Shown here piece by piece: positions 1 through 8,216 of a stretch of DNA of 64,000 nucleotides. How positions within the stretch are numbered: the stretch's first letter is position 1; each line of letters starts with the position of its first letter. The notes beneath the pieces were generated by a model that was not told the DNA's origin, made no database searches, and saw only the letters and a list, made by a program, of their open reading frames with translations. The position numbers were made by a program, and so were the translations under genes. The DNA is from Parvibaculum sp040390855 (GTDB lineage: Bacteria > Pseudomonadota > Alphaproteobacteria > Parvibaculales > Parvibaculaceae): NCBI GenBank assembly GCA_040390855.1, contig JAZJXO010000009.1, positions 1 through 64,000 of the forward strand, given 5' to 3'.

Positions 1-127
1 ACCATGGAGACCTATTGATTCAGAGTTCAGGACAATGTGCAACTGTAATGCTAGGGGCTGTCCGCATGGGGTGACACGCCGCCTCCCGATAGAGTAGGGT
101 CCGCCGCACTCTGAACCGGAGAATAAA

Positions 128-1735
128 GTGAACACGACTGCGGCCCCCCGCTCAGGCAGTATTGATGACGAAGTCGGCACGCGCCGCACCTTCGCGATCA
201 TTTCCCATCCTGACGCCGGCAAAACCACGCTGACCGAAAACCTGCTCCTTATGGGCGGTGCGATCCATCTCGCCGGTCAGGTCAAGGCGCGCGGTGACAG
301 TCGCCGTGCACGGTCCGACTTTATGAAGATCGAACAGCAGCGCGGCATCTCGGTGTCGTCCGCCGTGATGACGTTTGAATACGAAGGCATCACCTGCAAT
401 CTGCTCGACACGCCGGGCCATGAAGATTTTTCCGAAGACACCTATCGCACGCTGACGGCAGCCGACAGCGCCATCATGGTGATCGACGCCGCCAAAGGCA
501 TCGAAGCGCAGACGCTGAAGCTCTTTGAAGTCTGCCGTATGCGCGACGTGCCGATCATCACCTTCATCAACAAGATCGACCGCGAAGGCGTGAGCCCGTT
601 CGAACTGATGGATGAAATCTCGTCCAAGCTCGCGCTGGATTGCGCCCCGATGATGTGGCCGGCCGGCATGGGCGGTTTGCTCAAGGGGATTTTCGATCCC
701 GAGCACGACCGCTTCATCCCCTATGACCGCAACAGCGAAGGCATGGAAGCCGCGCGGCTGTCCGGTGACGAGATCAAAAACTATCTCACGGCCTCAGAGC
801 TTGCCGAATTCCGCGAAGAGATGGAACTGGCGCGCGAAGGCTCTCCCGCGTTTGATCTCGACGCCTATCGCGCCGGTCACATGACGCCTGTCTATTTCGG
901 CAGTGCCTTGCGCAAACTCGGTGTGCGCGAATTGCTCGACGCCGTGAAACGCCTAGCCCCTTCGCCGCGCCCGCAGCCCTCGTCGGCGCGTCTGGTGCAG
1001 CCGAGTGAACCGAAAGTCTCGGGCTTCGTCTTCAAGGTGCAGGCGAATATGGACGCCAATCACCGCGACCGCATCGCCTTCATGCGCATCTGCTCCGGCC
1101 GCTTCAAGCGCGGAATGCGCCTGCGTGTGTCGGGTTCGGGCAAGACTATCGGCATTCACAATCCGACGCTCTTTTTCGCGCAGGACCGCGAACTCGTTGA
1201 TGAAGCCTTTGCAGGTGACATTATCGGCATTCCCAATCACGGCACGATCCGCGTCGGCGACACGCTGACCGAGGGCGAGGAAATGACCTTCACGGGTATT
1301 CCGAATTTCGCGCCGGAAATTCTGCAACGCGTGCGCCTTGACGATCCGATGAAGGCCAAACACATGCGCCGTGCGCTGGAAAGTCTCGCCGAAGAAGGTG
1401 TGACGCAGGTGTTCAAGCCACAACTCGGTGCGAACTGGATTGTCGGCGTAGTCGGTCGTTTGCAGCTTGAAGTGCTCGCTGCCCGCATCGAGAGCGAATA
1501 TGAAATCAAAGTCGGCTTCGAGAATGCGCCGTTTGAGACAGCGCGTTGGGTGACGGCAGAAGATCCGGTCGAGATGAAACGCTTTGTCGATGCGCATCGC
1601 GGCAATATGGCGGATGACCGCGACGGTGCGCCGGTGTTTCTCGCCAAGAGCAACTGGGAACTCGGCTATACGGCGGAAAAATGGCCCAAGGTCAAATTCT
1701 CGGCAACGCGTGAACGCGCACCAGCGGCGGCTTAA
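128..1735 (+). CDS. prfC: Peptide chain release factor 3 (RF3)
   Basis: Translational GTPase that recycles RF1/RF2 from the ribosome after peptide release. The G domain is complete: P-loop at residues 26-34 (SHPDAGKTT), switch region with RGISV near 71-75, DTPGHEDF at 93-100 and NKID at 147-150, followed by the EF-Tu-like domain II and the RF3 C-terminal domain. The length of 535 residues is typical. Translation starts at GTG; GGAG lies just upstream (CCGGAGAATAAA-GTG). The gene is alone and convergent with the zinc peptidase that follows. RF3-specific features, including the long insert after domain I and no EF-G domain IV, make EF-G or LepA unlikely. Confidence 0.96.
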   Translation: MNTTAAPRSGSIDDEVGTRRTFAIISHPDAGKTTLTENLLLMGGAIHLAGQVKARGDSRRARSDFMKIEQQRGISVSSAVMTFEYEGITCNLLDTPGHEDFSEDTYRTLTAADSAIMVIDAAKGIEAQTLKLFEVCRMRDVPIITFINKIDREGVSPFELMDEISSKLALDCAPMMWPAGMGGLLKGIFDPEHDRFIPYDRNSEGMEAARLSGDEIKNYLTASELAEFREEMELAREGSPAFDLDAYRAGHMTPVYFGSALRKLGVRELLDAVKRLAPSPRPQPSSARLVQPSEPKVSGFVFKVQANMDANHRDRIAFMRICSGRFKRGMRLRVSGSGKTIGIHNPTLFFAQDRELVDEAFAGDIIGIPNHGTIRVGDTLTEGEEMTFTGIPNFAPEILQRVRLDDPMKAKHMRRALESLAEEGVTQVFKPQLGANWIVGVVGRLQLEVLAARIESEYEIKVGFENAPFETARWVTAEDPVEMKRFVDAHRGNMADDRDGAPVFLAKSNWELGYTAEKWPKVKFSATRERAPAAA

Positions 1736-1779
1736 GCACCCGCCGTATCAAACGCGCCGCCATTCGTCAGGTGCAATTT

Positions 1780-2652
1780 CTAAAGTTGCGCGAACGTATC
1801 GCAAGCCGCCGGATTGCCCTGATCATATCCGCGCTTCAGCCATTCAACGCGCTGGGCGCTGGTGCCATGCGTGAAACTGTCCGGCACGACGTGACCCTGT
1901 GTCCGCTTTTGCAGCGTGTCATCGCCGATGGCGCGGGCGGCGCGCAAACCGTCTTCAAGGTCTGAATAGTCGATGGTGATTTTGCCGCTGGACGCAGCCT
2001 GTGCGTGCGCCGCCCAGACACCGGCATAGCAATCGGCCTGCAATTCAAGCGCGACGGAATAGCGGTTGGCTTCGGCCTGATTGCCTGCGCGGCGCATGGC
2101 GGCTGTGACCTTGGCGGCAGTACCGACAACATTCTGCACATGATGGCCGACCTCATGGGCGATGACATAGGCCTTGGCAAAGTCGCCCGGCGCGCCGAAA
2201 CGGGCGGAGAGTTCGTTGAAGAAATCGAGATCGAGATAGATGCGCTCGTCCGGCGGACAATAGAAGGGGCCCATCGCAGATTGGCCGGTGCCGCATTCTG
2301 TGCCGGTCGCCTGCGTATACAGAACGAGCGGTTGGGTCGCGCGATAGGGCGTCTTGGAGTCATTGAGCATTGCGGTCCAGACGCGCGTAGTGGAGGTGAG
2401 GATCACATCGACAAACTTGCCGGACTGATCATCCGGCGCGCCCCGCTCTCCGGTGTCTTGCGTATAGTTGCCGCTGTCTTGACCGGCGACGATCTGAAGC
2501 AAGGTGGCCGGATCGACACCGAAGACAAAATAGCCGATGAGGACAACCGCAATGCCACCTATGCCGATAGTGCCGCCGCCGCGACCGATACGCGGGCGCA
2601 TCCCGCGACGGTCCTCGATATTGCCGTCCTGATCGCCGTCTTCCCAACGCAT
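1780..2652 (-). CDS. Neutral zinc metallopeptidase, YpfJ family
   Basis: Membrane-anchored predicted zinc peptidase. The HEVGH motif (residues 166-170, fits HEXXH) supplies two zinc ligands and the catalytic Glu. An N-terminal basic Gly-rich stretch precedes one membrane segment (about 28-45), so the peptidase domain should face the periplasm. The family-typical NDSKTPYR and YCPPDERIYLDLDFF-type segments are visible. I chose the ATG starting MRWEDGD: GGGAGG lies 8 bases upstream and most relatives begin there, although the frame stays open 25 codons further. Length is about 290, as in YpfJ. The substrate is unknown. Confidence 0.9.
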   Translation of the reverse strand: MRWEDGDQDGNIEDRRGMRPRIGRGGGTIGIGGIAVVLIGYFVFGVDPATLLQIVAGQDSGNYTQDTGERGAPDDQSGKFVDVILTSTTRVWTAMLNDSKTPYRATQPLVLYTQATGTECGTGQSAMGPFYCPPDERIYLDLDFFNELSARFGAPGDFAKAYVIAHEVGHHVQNVVGTAAKVTAAMRRAGNQAEANRYSVALELQADCYAGVWAAHAQAASSGKITIDYSDLEDGLRAARAIGDDTLQKRTQGHVVPDSFTHGTSAQRVEWLKRGYDQGNPAACDTFAQL

Positions 2653-2756
2653 AATCATCCTCCCCCGCAAACACAGGCTCACAGTATGGCTGAATCGTCT
2701 GTACGCTTCCATGACGGAAGTCATCAAGCTAGAGTGATTTATTCCGGAGGTTCACC

Positions 2757-4034
2757 TTGAAAATCGTCGTCGTTGGCGCCGGTATTATCGGCGTCACAAG
2801 TGCTTATGAACTGGCAACACGCGGCCATGAGGTTACGTTGCTGGACGCGCGTGCGGGGGCGGGGCTTGAAACGAGCTTTGCCAATGGCGGGCAACTGGGG
2901 GCAAGCGAAGTGGTGCCTTGGGCGGGGCCTGAAGTACCCTGGCAGGTTTTGCGCTGGCTCGGCCGCGTCGACGCGCCGTTCCGTCTCGCGCTGAAGGCGG
3001 ACCCCGAACAATGGCAATGGCTGTTTCGTTTCCTTCTGCGTTGCACCGCCGCGGCGCGGGCGGAGCGTATCGCGCCCAATCTGGCGCTGGCGCTGCTGTC
3101 GCAATCACGCATGGACGACATCGCCGCGAATCTCAACAATGACCCCATTCGGTTTGACGAGACGCGCGGCGGCATTCTGCAAATCTTCCATCGCACGAAG
3201 AGTCTGAAAGGCGCTACTTCAGATGTCGAAGCAATGGGAAGTGACGGCCTCACACAGCGCGTGCTCACCGCACGCGAATGTGTGGAACTTGAACCAGCGC
3301 TCGAACATGCATTCACATCCGGTGGCATTGTCGGCGGCATCCATTGCGCCAGCGACCGCAGCGGCGATGCGCATCAATATACAAAGCAGTTGGCAGAACG
3401 CGCACAAAAGCTCGGCGTGGCTTTTGTGACAGGGGCCGAAGTCACGGGCTTTGAAGGAACGGTTGATCGCATTACCGGCGTGAAAACACGCGCATGGATG
3501 TTCAGTGCCGATGCGGTTGTGCTGGCGGCGGGTGTGCATACCGCGCGGCTTGCGCGCGATTGCGGCATTGCGTTGCCGGTCTATCCGCTTAAAGGCTACT
3601 CGGTGACGTTGCCGGTCGACGGCATCGCCGCGCCCCATGTGAGCCTTACGGATGAAGCCCGCAAAGTGGTTGTGAGCCGTCTCGGCAATCGTCTGCGCAC
3701 GGCAGGCACCGCCGAAGTCAGTGGCTATGACACGCAGATCGACATGCGCCGCGCCCGTTCGGTGCTCGATGCCACGACATCGCTCTTTCCGCAGATGGCA
3801 CCCGCTACGGATCGCGCCGAATACTGGACAGGCCTGCGCCCGATGAGCCCGGACGGCAGCCCAATTCTTGGGCAGGCGGGGCGATTCAAGAATCTCTATC
3901 TCAATACAGGACATGGATCTTTGGGCTGGACACTGGCGCATGGCAGCGCCGTAGCAGTCGCTGACCAGATATGCGGCAGTCCTTCAGTCATTGATCTAAG
4001 TCCTTTTGGAATCAAGCGTTTTGCATTTACATAG
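2757..4034 (+). CDS. dadA: D-amino acid dehydrogenase (FAD-dependent)
   Basis: Membrane-associated flavoenzyme of the DadA family, which oxidises D-amino acids to 2-oxo acids and ammonia and passes electrons to the respiratory chain. The N terminus is a Rossmann FAD site (VVVGAGIIGVTSAYEL), followed by the conserved FANGGQLGAS and, near the C terminus, the YWTGLRPMSPDGSP and NTGHGSLGWTL signatures. 425 residues is normal. The start codon is TTG, supported by CGGAGG six bases upstream. No alanine racemase (dadX) lies next to it, so the pathway partner is not visible here. A closely related glycine or hydroxyproline oxidase cannot be excluded. Confidence 0.9.
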   Translation: MKIVVVGAGIIGVTSAYELATRGHEVTLLDARAGAGLETSFANGGQLGASEVVPWAGPEVPWQVLRWLGRVDAPFRLALKADPEQWQWLFRFLLRCTAAARAERIAPNLALALLSQSRMDDIAANLNNDPIRFDETRGGILQIFHRTKSLKGATSDVEAMGSDGLTQRVLTARECVELEPALEHAFTSGGIVGGIHCASDRSGDAHQYTKQLAERAQKLGVAFVTGAEVTGFEGTVDRITGVKTRAWMFSADAVVLAAGVHTARLARDCGIALPVYPLKGYSVTLPVDGIAAPHVSLTDEARKVVVSRLGNRLRTAGTAEVSGYDTQIDMRRARSVLDATTSLFPQMAPATDRAEYWTGLRPMSPDGSPILGQAGRFKNLYLNTGHGSLGWTLAHGSAVAVADQICGSPSVIDLSPFGIKRFAFT

Positions 4035-4070
4035 CTATAGTTTTCACTCACTTAGCCATAAAATATGCAT

Positions 4071-4175
4071 GGTTTTTGTGCATCGCACAAAAACCTCTTG
4101 ACGTTAAGGCTATTGCCTCTTATTTCATTGTGCAGCGCACAAACAAAGCGACTTGATTTGTGCAATGCGCTGCAC
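4071..4175 (+). promoter_or_regulatory. Three TGC/GCA dyads upstream of phasin gene (candidate PhaR operator)
   Basis: Positions 4071-4095 form a perfect 11-bp inverted repeat around ATC (arms GGTTTTTGTGC and GCACAAAAACC). Positions 4128-4142 repeat the core as TTGTGC-AGC-GCACAA. A looser copy at 4158-4175 starts TTGTGCAATGC and has GTGCA/TGCAC arms. All three share TGTGC-N3-GC and lie within 140 bp of the phasin start. PhaR repressors of polyhydroxyalkanoate granule genes are known to bind TGC-N3/4-GCA-type sites in alphaproteobacteria; the assignment here is inference. Confidence 0.6.
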
Positions 4176-4211
4176 GCAGATGCAGCGCCTCGCAAAGCAG
4201 GAGATTTTGAT

Positions 4212-4589
4212 ATGACTGAAGCGACCACAGCCCCGAAAGCCAAAAAGACCGTCAAAGCCAAACCCGCCGCCGCCAAAAAGCCGGCTGCTGAAAAGGCCGC
4301 CGCGCCCGCCGAAAAAGTGAAGACCGCGATCGAGCAGGCTCAGGGCATCATTACCGAACTCACGCGCACAAATTTCGAAGAAACCGTTGAAACGGCCAAA
4401 GCCGTTATGAAGTCCGGTGACCTTCGCGCCGCTGTTGAACTCCAGGGTGAATTCGTGCGGACCGCGCTGAAGCGCAATATCGACGCCGCGCGTGAAATCA
4501 ACGAAATCGCCGTGTCGGCCGTGAAGGAAGCAACCGCTCCCTACACCGCAAAATTCACGGAAGCCTTCGAAAAGCTCCGCGCTGCTTAA
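4212..4589 (+). CDS. Phasin family protein (Phasin_2 type)
   Basis: Small amphipathic coat protein expected to bind polyhydroxybutyrate granules. 125 residues: a Lys/Ala/Pro-rich N-terminal tail (about 1-38) is followed by the helical phasin domain, with the typical pattern GELQGEFVRTALKR-like near the middle and VSAVKEATAPY towards the C terminus. The ATG at 4212 is chosen because AGGAG sits 9 bases upstream and the protein begins like other phasins (MTEATT). The frame is open further upstream, but that part overlaps the dyad operator. A good hairpin terminator follows, so this is probably a single-gene unit controlled by granule status. Confidence 0.88.
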   Translation: MTEATTAPKAKKTVKAKPAAAKKPAAEKAAAPAEKVKTAIEQAQGIITELTRTNFEETVETAKAVMKSGDLRAAVELQGEFVRTALKRNIDAAREINEIAVSAVKEATAPYTAKFTEAFEKLRAA

Positions 4590-4627
4590 GAGCGGCCCAG
4601 ACATCTGAGCAGTACTGTTGCGTAAAG

Positions 4628-4660
4628 GCCCGGCCTCTTTCCAGAGGTCGGGCTTTGTAT
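4628..4660 (+). terminator. Rho-independent terminator of the phasin gene
   Basis: Arms GCCCGGCCTCT (4628-4638) and AGAGGTCGGGC (4643-4653) pair fully with one G-U, loop TTCC, followed by TTTGTATTTTC. It lies 38 bases after the phasin stop codon. Confidence 0.9.
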
Positions 4661-4734
4661 TTTCTTAACGTGTCCGGAACCGGAAACCGCGCGGGCTTTA
4701 CGTTGAACTAACGAAGGCAGGTTAGGTTGACGCC

Positions 4735-5502
4735 ATGAACAGCATGGGCCGCGACATCTCCGCAGTGTCACGGGCGCTCGCATTTTGCGCAGCGCTCTAC
4801 CTATCGGCCTGTGCGCAGAAAGCAGATTTTGGTCGCGACAGTCAGGATGGCTGGAGCAACCTTGTCATGCAACTCGCGGGCAGCGAGACGGAAAAGGGCA
4901 CATTGGCGCAATCGTCGGCCGAGCAAGACCTGCGGGCACGGGCCACAACCATCAGCACCGAGCCGTCAGCCAGCGATCCTGATTTCGTCACGCGGCTGAG
5001 CCGGACTTTTGACAGCCAGGAGCCCGTTGCACCGAGTCTTGTCTATTACACGAAGCTGCGTGCCGCGCATCCGACGAGTCTTGTCTCGCTGGTCAACACC
5101 ATCGGTGATGATGTGCAGATCGACACGGTGCGCCTGTCGCAGTTCACAAACATTTGCGACGAGGTCAACAGCGCTGATGCTACCCGCGCCGAAGGTCTGA
5201 TCGGTGCGCCCTCCGCCAAGACCACCATCGCCAGCGAAGACCCCGTGGCCTTTCGCGGCGTGCGCACGCGCCTCCTCGAAAACGGTCAGATCATCGACGC
5301 GAGTTTCGCAACAATGGAAGCGCGTCTCGTGTCCTACCGCACGGCGCTGGCCCATGCGCGGCTTGATAGCGACGAGACCGTCGATATGGATGTGGTGGCC
5401 GCCGCTATTCGTCGTCTCGACGACGAGTTGACGCGCCTTGACCATGCCGCGCAACGCCATCAGGCGATCCGGCATTCGCTCATTTCGGGAATGAAGGCCT
5501 AG
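4735..5502 (+). CDS. Hypothetical lipoprotein
   Basis: 255-residue protein that I do not recognise. The N terminus looks like a type II signal peptide: a short basic start, a hydrophobic stretch (about 11-22) and the lipobox LSAC with Cys26, so it is probably an envelope lipoprotein. The rest is hydrophilic and predicted helical, with a heptad-like C-terminal part (about 190-250, rich in Leu, Arg and His) that may be coiled coil. It follows the phasin terminator and converges on the sulfite reductase cluster, so context gives no function. Reading frame and codon use agree with neighbouring genes. Confidence 0.75.
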   Translation: MNSMGRDISAVSRALAFCAALYLSACAQKADFGRDSQDGWSNLVMQLAGSETEKGTLAQSSAEQDLRARATTISTEPSASDPDFVTRLSRTFDSQEPVAPSLVYYTKLRAAHPTSLVSLVNTIGDDVQIDTVRLSQFTNICDEVNSADATRAEGLIGAPSAKTTIASEDPVAFRGVRTRLLENGQIIDASFATMEARLVSYRTALAHARLDSDETVDMDVVAAAIRRLDDELTRLDHAAQRHQAIRHSLISGMKA

Positions 5503-6008
5503 TCCGCTTTGGCGGCAAGGCGACGCTGACGCAGGGACAGAACCGCGGGCTTGCCATCGGCGCTCGGCTGATAGCCGTTCTGGAACGTATCGACGGACAG
5601 CTTGAAAATTTCCGGTGTGATGCCGTCGCGCACTTCGAATGTGTCAAAGCCCACACGCATCAGATAGTTGAACTGGTCGCGCAGGACAGCACCCACGGCC
5701 CGCAGTTCGCCATTGAAGCCATAGCGCTCGCGCAGCAGATAGGCATAGGAAAAAGCGCGACCGTTGCGATAGGCCGGAAACTCCAGCGCGACGAGCGAGA
5801 AACGGTCGAGGTAATCCGCGATCTGTGCAGGCTCCTCACCGCTTTTCAGGCGAATGCCGAGCCTGCCCTCGCGGGCGAGCAGCATGTTCTGCTCCGACTT
5901 GAAGCGGGCGAGGCTGACGATGACCGGACCGGCGGCGGGCAGCGGATCCTCATCGCTCAGTGTGGCCCATTCGTCCGCAACGACTGCGCCGTTCTTAATG
6001 AGCTGCAT
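5499..6008 (-). CDS. DUF934 family protein, sulfite reductase accessory
   Basis: 169-residue protein of the DUF934 family, found almost always next to the assimilatory sulfite reductase haemoprotein and thought to serve it, possibly in electron delivery; the biochemical role is unproven. Recognisable parts are the start MQLIKNGAVV, the mid segment LVALEFPAYRNGRAFSYAYLLRERYGF and the C-terminal FQNGYQPS region. The start is the ATG overlapping the 3' end of cysI by 14 bases, which suggests translational coupling; the longer open frame upstream lies inside cysI. It is the last gene of the minus-strand operon and overlaps the tail of the lipoprotein gene by 4 bases. Confidence 0.88.
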   Translation of the reverse strand: MQLIKNGAVVADEWATLSDEDPLPAAGPVIVSLARFKSEQNMLLAREGRLGIRLKSGEEPAQIADYLDRFSLVALEFPAYRNGRAFSYAYLLRERYGFNGELRAVGAVLRDQFNYLMRVGFDTFEVRDGITPEIFKLSVDTFQNGYQPSADGKPAVLSLRQRRLAAKAD

Positions 6009-7653
6009 AGAGTTTATCCTTGAACGGCTGCACACCAACGCGGCGGTAGGTTTCGATGAAAATTTCATCGCCCTGGCGCAAGTCGAGATAGATTTTGACG
6101 ATTGTGTCGATGGCATCGACGATTTCGCCTTCGGTGAAGGCGGGGCCGACAATATCGCCGACAGCGGCGGTCTCGTCCGCCGCGCCGCCGATTGTCACCT
6201 GATAGTATTCGACGCCTTTTTTATCGACACCGAGAATGCCGATATGGCCGACATGGTGATGACCGCAGGCGTTGATGCAGCCGGATGTGTTGAGATGCAG
6301 GCGTCCGATTTTCTGCTGCAACTCGATGTCCTGAAAGCGCTCGGACAGGCGCTGCGCAATGACGATGGAACGTGCATTGGCGAGGTTGCAATAGTCGAGA
6401 CCGGGGCAGGCGATCTGGTCGGTGATGAGACCGATATTCGGCGTGCCGAGGCCCGCCGCCTTCAGAGCGCTGTAAACCTCGTAAAGATCTTTGCGGCGCA
6501 CATGGGCAAGGCACAGGTTTTGTTCATGCGCCACACGGATTTCCGAGAAGGCATATTTGTCGGCAATATCGGCGACAGCATCCATCTGGTCGGCAGAGCA
6601 ATCGCCGGGCGTCAGACCCACCGGCTTCAACGACACGTTGACGATTGTGTAGCCGGGTTGTTTATGCGCCGAGATATTGGACTTCAGCCAATCGGCAAAG
6701 CCCTTGTCTCTGGCGGCGGCAGCGTCGATTTCCGGCACGTCGTCAGACAGTGCTTCAAACGCGGGCGACGCAAAATACTTGCGGATACGGTCTACTTCTT
6801 CCTCGGGAAGCTGCAACGTGCCGCGTGCCTTCACTTCCTTGAATTCAGCCGCCACTTGACGGCGGATTTCATCGACGCCGACTTCATGCACGAGGATTTT
6901 GATGCGCGACTTGTAGAGATTGTCGCGGCGGCCGAACATGTTGTAGACGCGCAAGACGGACTCAAGAAAAGCGAGCAGGTCTTCGCGCGGCACAAAGTCG
7001 CCGACCTTCTTGCCGATGATCGGCGTGCGGCCGAGGCCACCACCGGCCCAGACTTCATAACCGATCTCACCGGCAGCGTTCTTTAGGATCTGGATGCCGA
7101 TGTCGTGAACACGGATGGCGGCGCGGTCATGCTCGGTCGCGGACACAGCGATCTTGAATTTGCGCGGCAGAAACGAAAATTCCGGATGGAAGGTCGACCA
7201 CTGGCGGATCACTTCGCAAATGACACGGGGGTCTTCAATCTCGCCGGGGCAGGCACCCGCATGATGGTCCGACGTCGTGTTGCGGATGCAGTTGCCCGAG
7301 GTCTGGATGCAATGCATTTCGACAGAAGCGAGTTCAGCCAGCAAATCCGGAATGTCCTTCAGCGCAGGCCAGTTCAACTGGAGGTTCTGGCGCGTTGTGA
7401 AATGGCCGTAGCCCTTGTCATATTTGCGCGAAATATCGGCGAGCTTGCGCATCTGACGTGACGACAGCGTGCCATAGGGAATGGCGATGCGCAGCATGTA
7501 GGAATGAAGCTGGAGATAGACGCCGTTCATCAGGCGTGACATTTTGAATTCGTCTTCCGACAATTCACCGGCCAGTCGGCGCGCGACCTGACCACGGAAT
7601 TGTTCGACGCGCTCATTCACAAGCTGCTGGTCGAATTCGTCATACCGATACAT
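5995..7653 (-). CDS. cysI: Assimilatory nitrite/sulfite reductase haemoprotein
   Basis: Sirohaem and [4Fe-4S] enzyme that reduces sulfite to sulfide (six electrons) for cysteine synthesis. 552 residues. The cluster and sirohaem are bound by the C-x5-C motif (CPGLDYC) and the C-x3-C motif (GCINAC) in the second half; two ferredoxin-like half domains and the NiR_SIR repeats are in the normal order, with RQMRKLADISRKYDKGYGHFTTRQ-type sequence near the N terminus. No flavoprotein (CysJ) is present, so the electron donor is probably ferredoxin or the DUF934/DUF2849 partners. It lies between those two genes. A nitrite reductase role is possible but less likely given these neighbours. Confidence 0.93.
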   Translation of the reverse strand: MYRYDEFDQQLVNERVEQFRGQVARRLAGELSEDEFKMSRLMNGVYLQLHSYMLRIAIPYGTLSSRQMRKLADISRKYDKGYGHFTTRQNLQLNWPALKDIPDLLAELASVEMHCIQTSGNCIRNTTSDHHAGACPGEIEDPRVICEVIRQWSTFHPEFSFLPRKFKIAVSATEHDRAAIRVHDIGIQILKNAAGEIGYEVWAGGGLGRTPIIGKKVGDFVPREDLLAFLESVLRVYNMFGRRDNLYKSRIKILVHEVGVDEIRRQVAAEFKEVKARGTLQLPEEEVDRIRKYFASPAFEALSDDVPEIDAAAARDKGFADWLKSNISAHKQPGYTIVNVSLKPVGLTPGDCSADQMDAVADIADKYAFSEIRVAHEQNLCLAHVRRKDLYEVYSALKAAGLGTPNIGLITDQIACPGLDYCNLANARSIVIAQRLSERFQDIELQQKIGRLHLNTSGCINACGHHHVGHIGILGVDKKGVEYYQVTIGGAADETAAVGDIVGPAFTEGEIVDAIDTIVKIYLDLRQGDEIFIETYRRVGVQPFKDKLYAAH

Positions 7654-7689
7654 GAAACGTCCTATCTACTTTGCCGGTCGCGCCAAACG

Positions 7690-8028
7690 TCAGGCGTGCA
7701 CGCCGTCGAGTTCCGCCTGCTTGCCCAGATCCTTGCGGACTGTCGGGCCTGCCTGACGGATGATTTCGCGCACGCTTGACGCGCGGATGCCAGCATCTGT
7801 CTTTTCGACTTCGAAGAGATAGACATCAAGCACGAGATTTTCGGGTTCGAAAAAGAGCACACCGCGCGCGAGCAGGGCGTCGGCTTGCTCTTTGCCTTCG
7901 GCAACTTCCGCGTCCTGCAAGCTCTCCGACCAGTCATTGTTCTTGGTCAGGTAGACGACAATGCCGTCGAGTAGACGGTTCGCCGTGACTGCCTGAAACT
8001 GGGCGCCTTTGCGCGAATGTTGGGCCAA
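7690..8028 (-). CDS. DUF2849 family protein, first gene of the sulfite reductase operon
   Basis: 112-residue protein of the DUF2849 family, known almost only from alphaproteobacterial cys operons, where it typically sits between siroheme synthase (cysG) and cysI. Seen here: an N terminus beginning MAQHSRKGAQFQAVTANRLLDG, then the family segments VVYLT, ALLARGVLFFEPENLVLDVYLFEVE and IREIIR-like sequence. Function is unknown; a small accessory or regulatory role in sulfite reduction is inferred from the linkage. It lies 36 bases upstream of cysI on the same strand. No cysG or cysH homologue is in this operon, which is shorter than usual. Confidence 0.87.
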   Translation of the reverse strand: MAQHSRKGAQFQAVTANRLLDGIVVYLTKNNDWSESLQDAEVAEGKEQADALLARGVLFFEPENLVLDVYLFEVEKTDAGIRASSVREIIRQAGPTVRKDLGKQAELDGVHA

Positions 8029-8107
8029 AATGCCCTCCCTGAAGCAAAAACTTGAACCAAAAAAGCGAGGGCGGGCCTTGTCGGAAGACCCCTCTCAGAT
8101 TGCGCGT

Positions 8108-8177
8108 AACATGGGATTTTTTATATAGCGCGTCAACCGTAGTGTGAAAATATATTATTCACTGAATTTTATGTGAA
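8108..8177 (-). promoter_or_regulatory. Candidate promoter and dyad operator of the sulfite reductase operon
   Basis: On the minus strand TTGACG (8136-8131) and CATGTT (8113-8108) are separated by 17 bases, a plausible sigma-70 promoter about 80 bases before the DUF2849 start. Immediately upstream of the -35 is the dyad GTGAA-N9-TTCAC (8144-8162), with a further GTGAA at 8173-8177. A dyad abutting the -35 suits an activator such as a LysR-type CysB-like protein; that identity is inference. Confidence 0.45.
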
Positions 8178-8216
8178 ATGTCGAAGGAGGTAAAATCATA
8201 TATTCAGAACAAGGAC

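Noticed and set aside
4676..4704. GGAAC ... CGTT upstream of the lipoprotein gene as an EcfG (general stress) promoter
   Set aside because: The spacing is 20 bases instead of 16-17, and the alternative GGAAA box gives 14.
5854..7086. Long plus-strand open frame (about 410 codons) opposite cysI
   Set aside because: Translation is a mirror of the cysI codons (high His, Asp, Arg), with no family motif and no ribosome site; cysI on the other strand is unambiguous.
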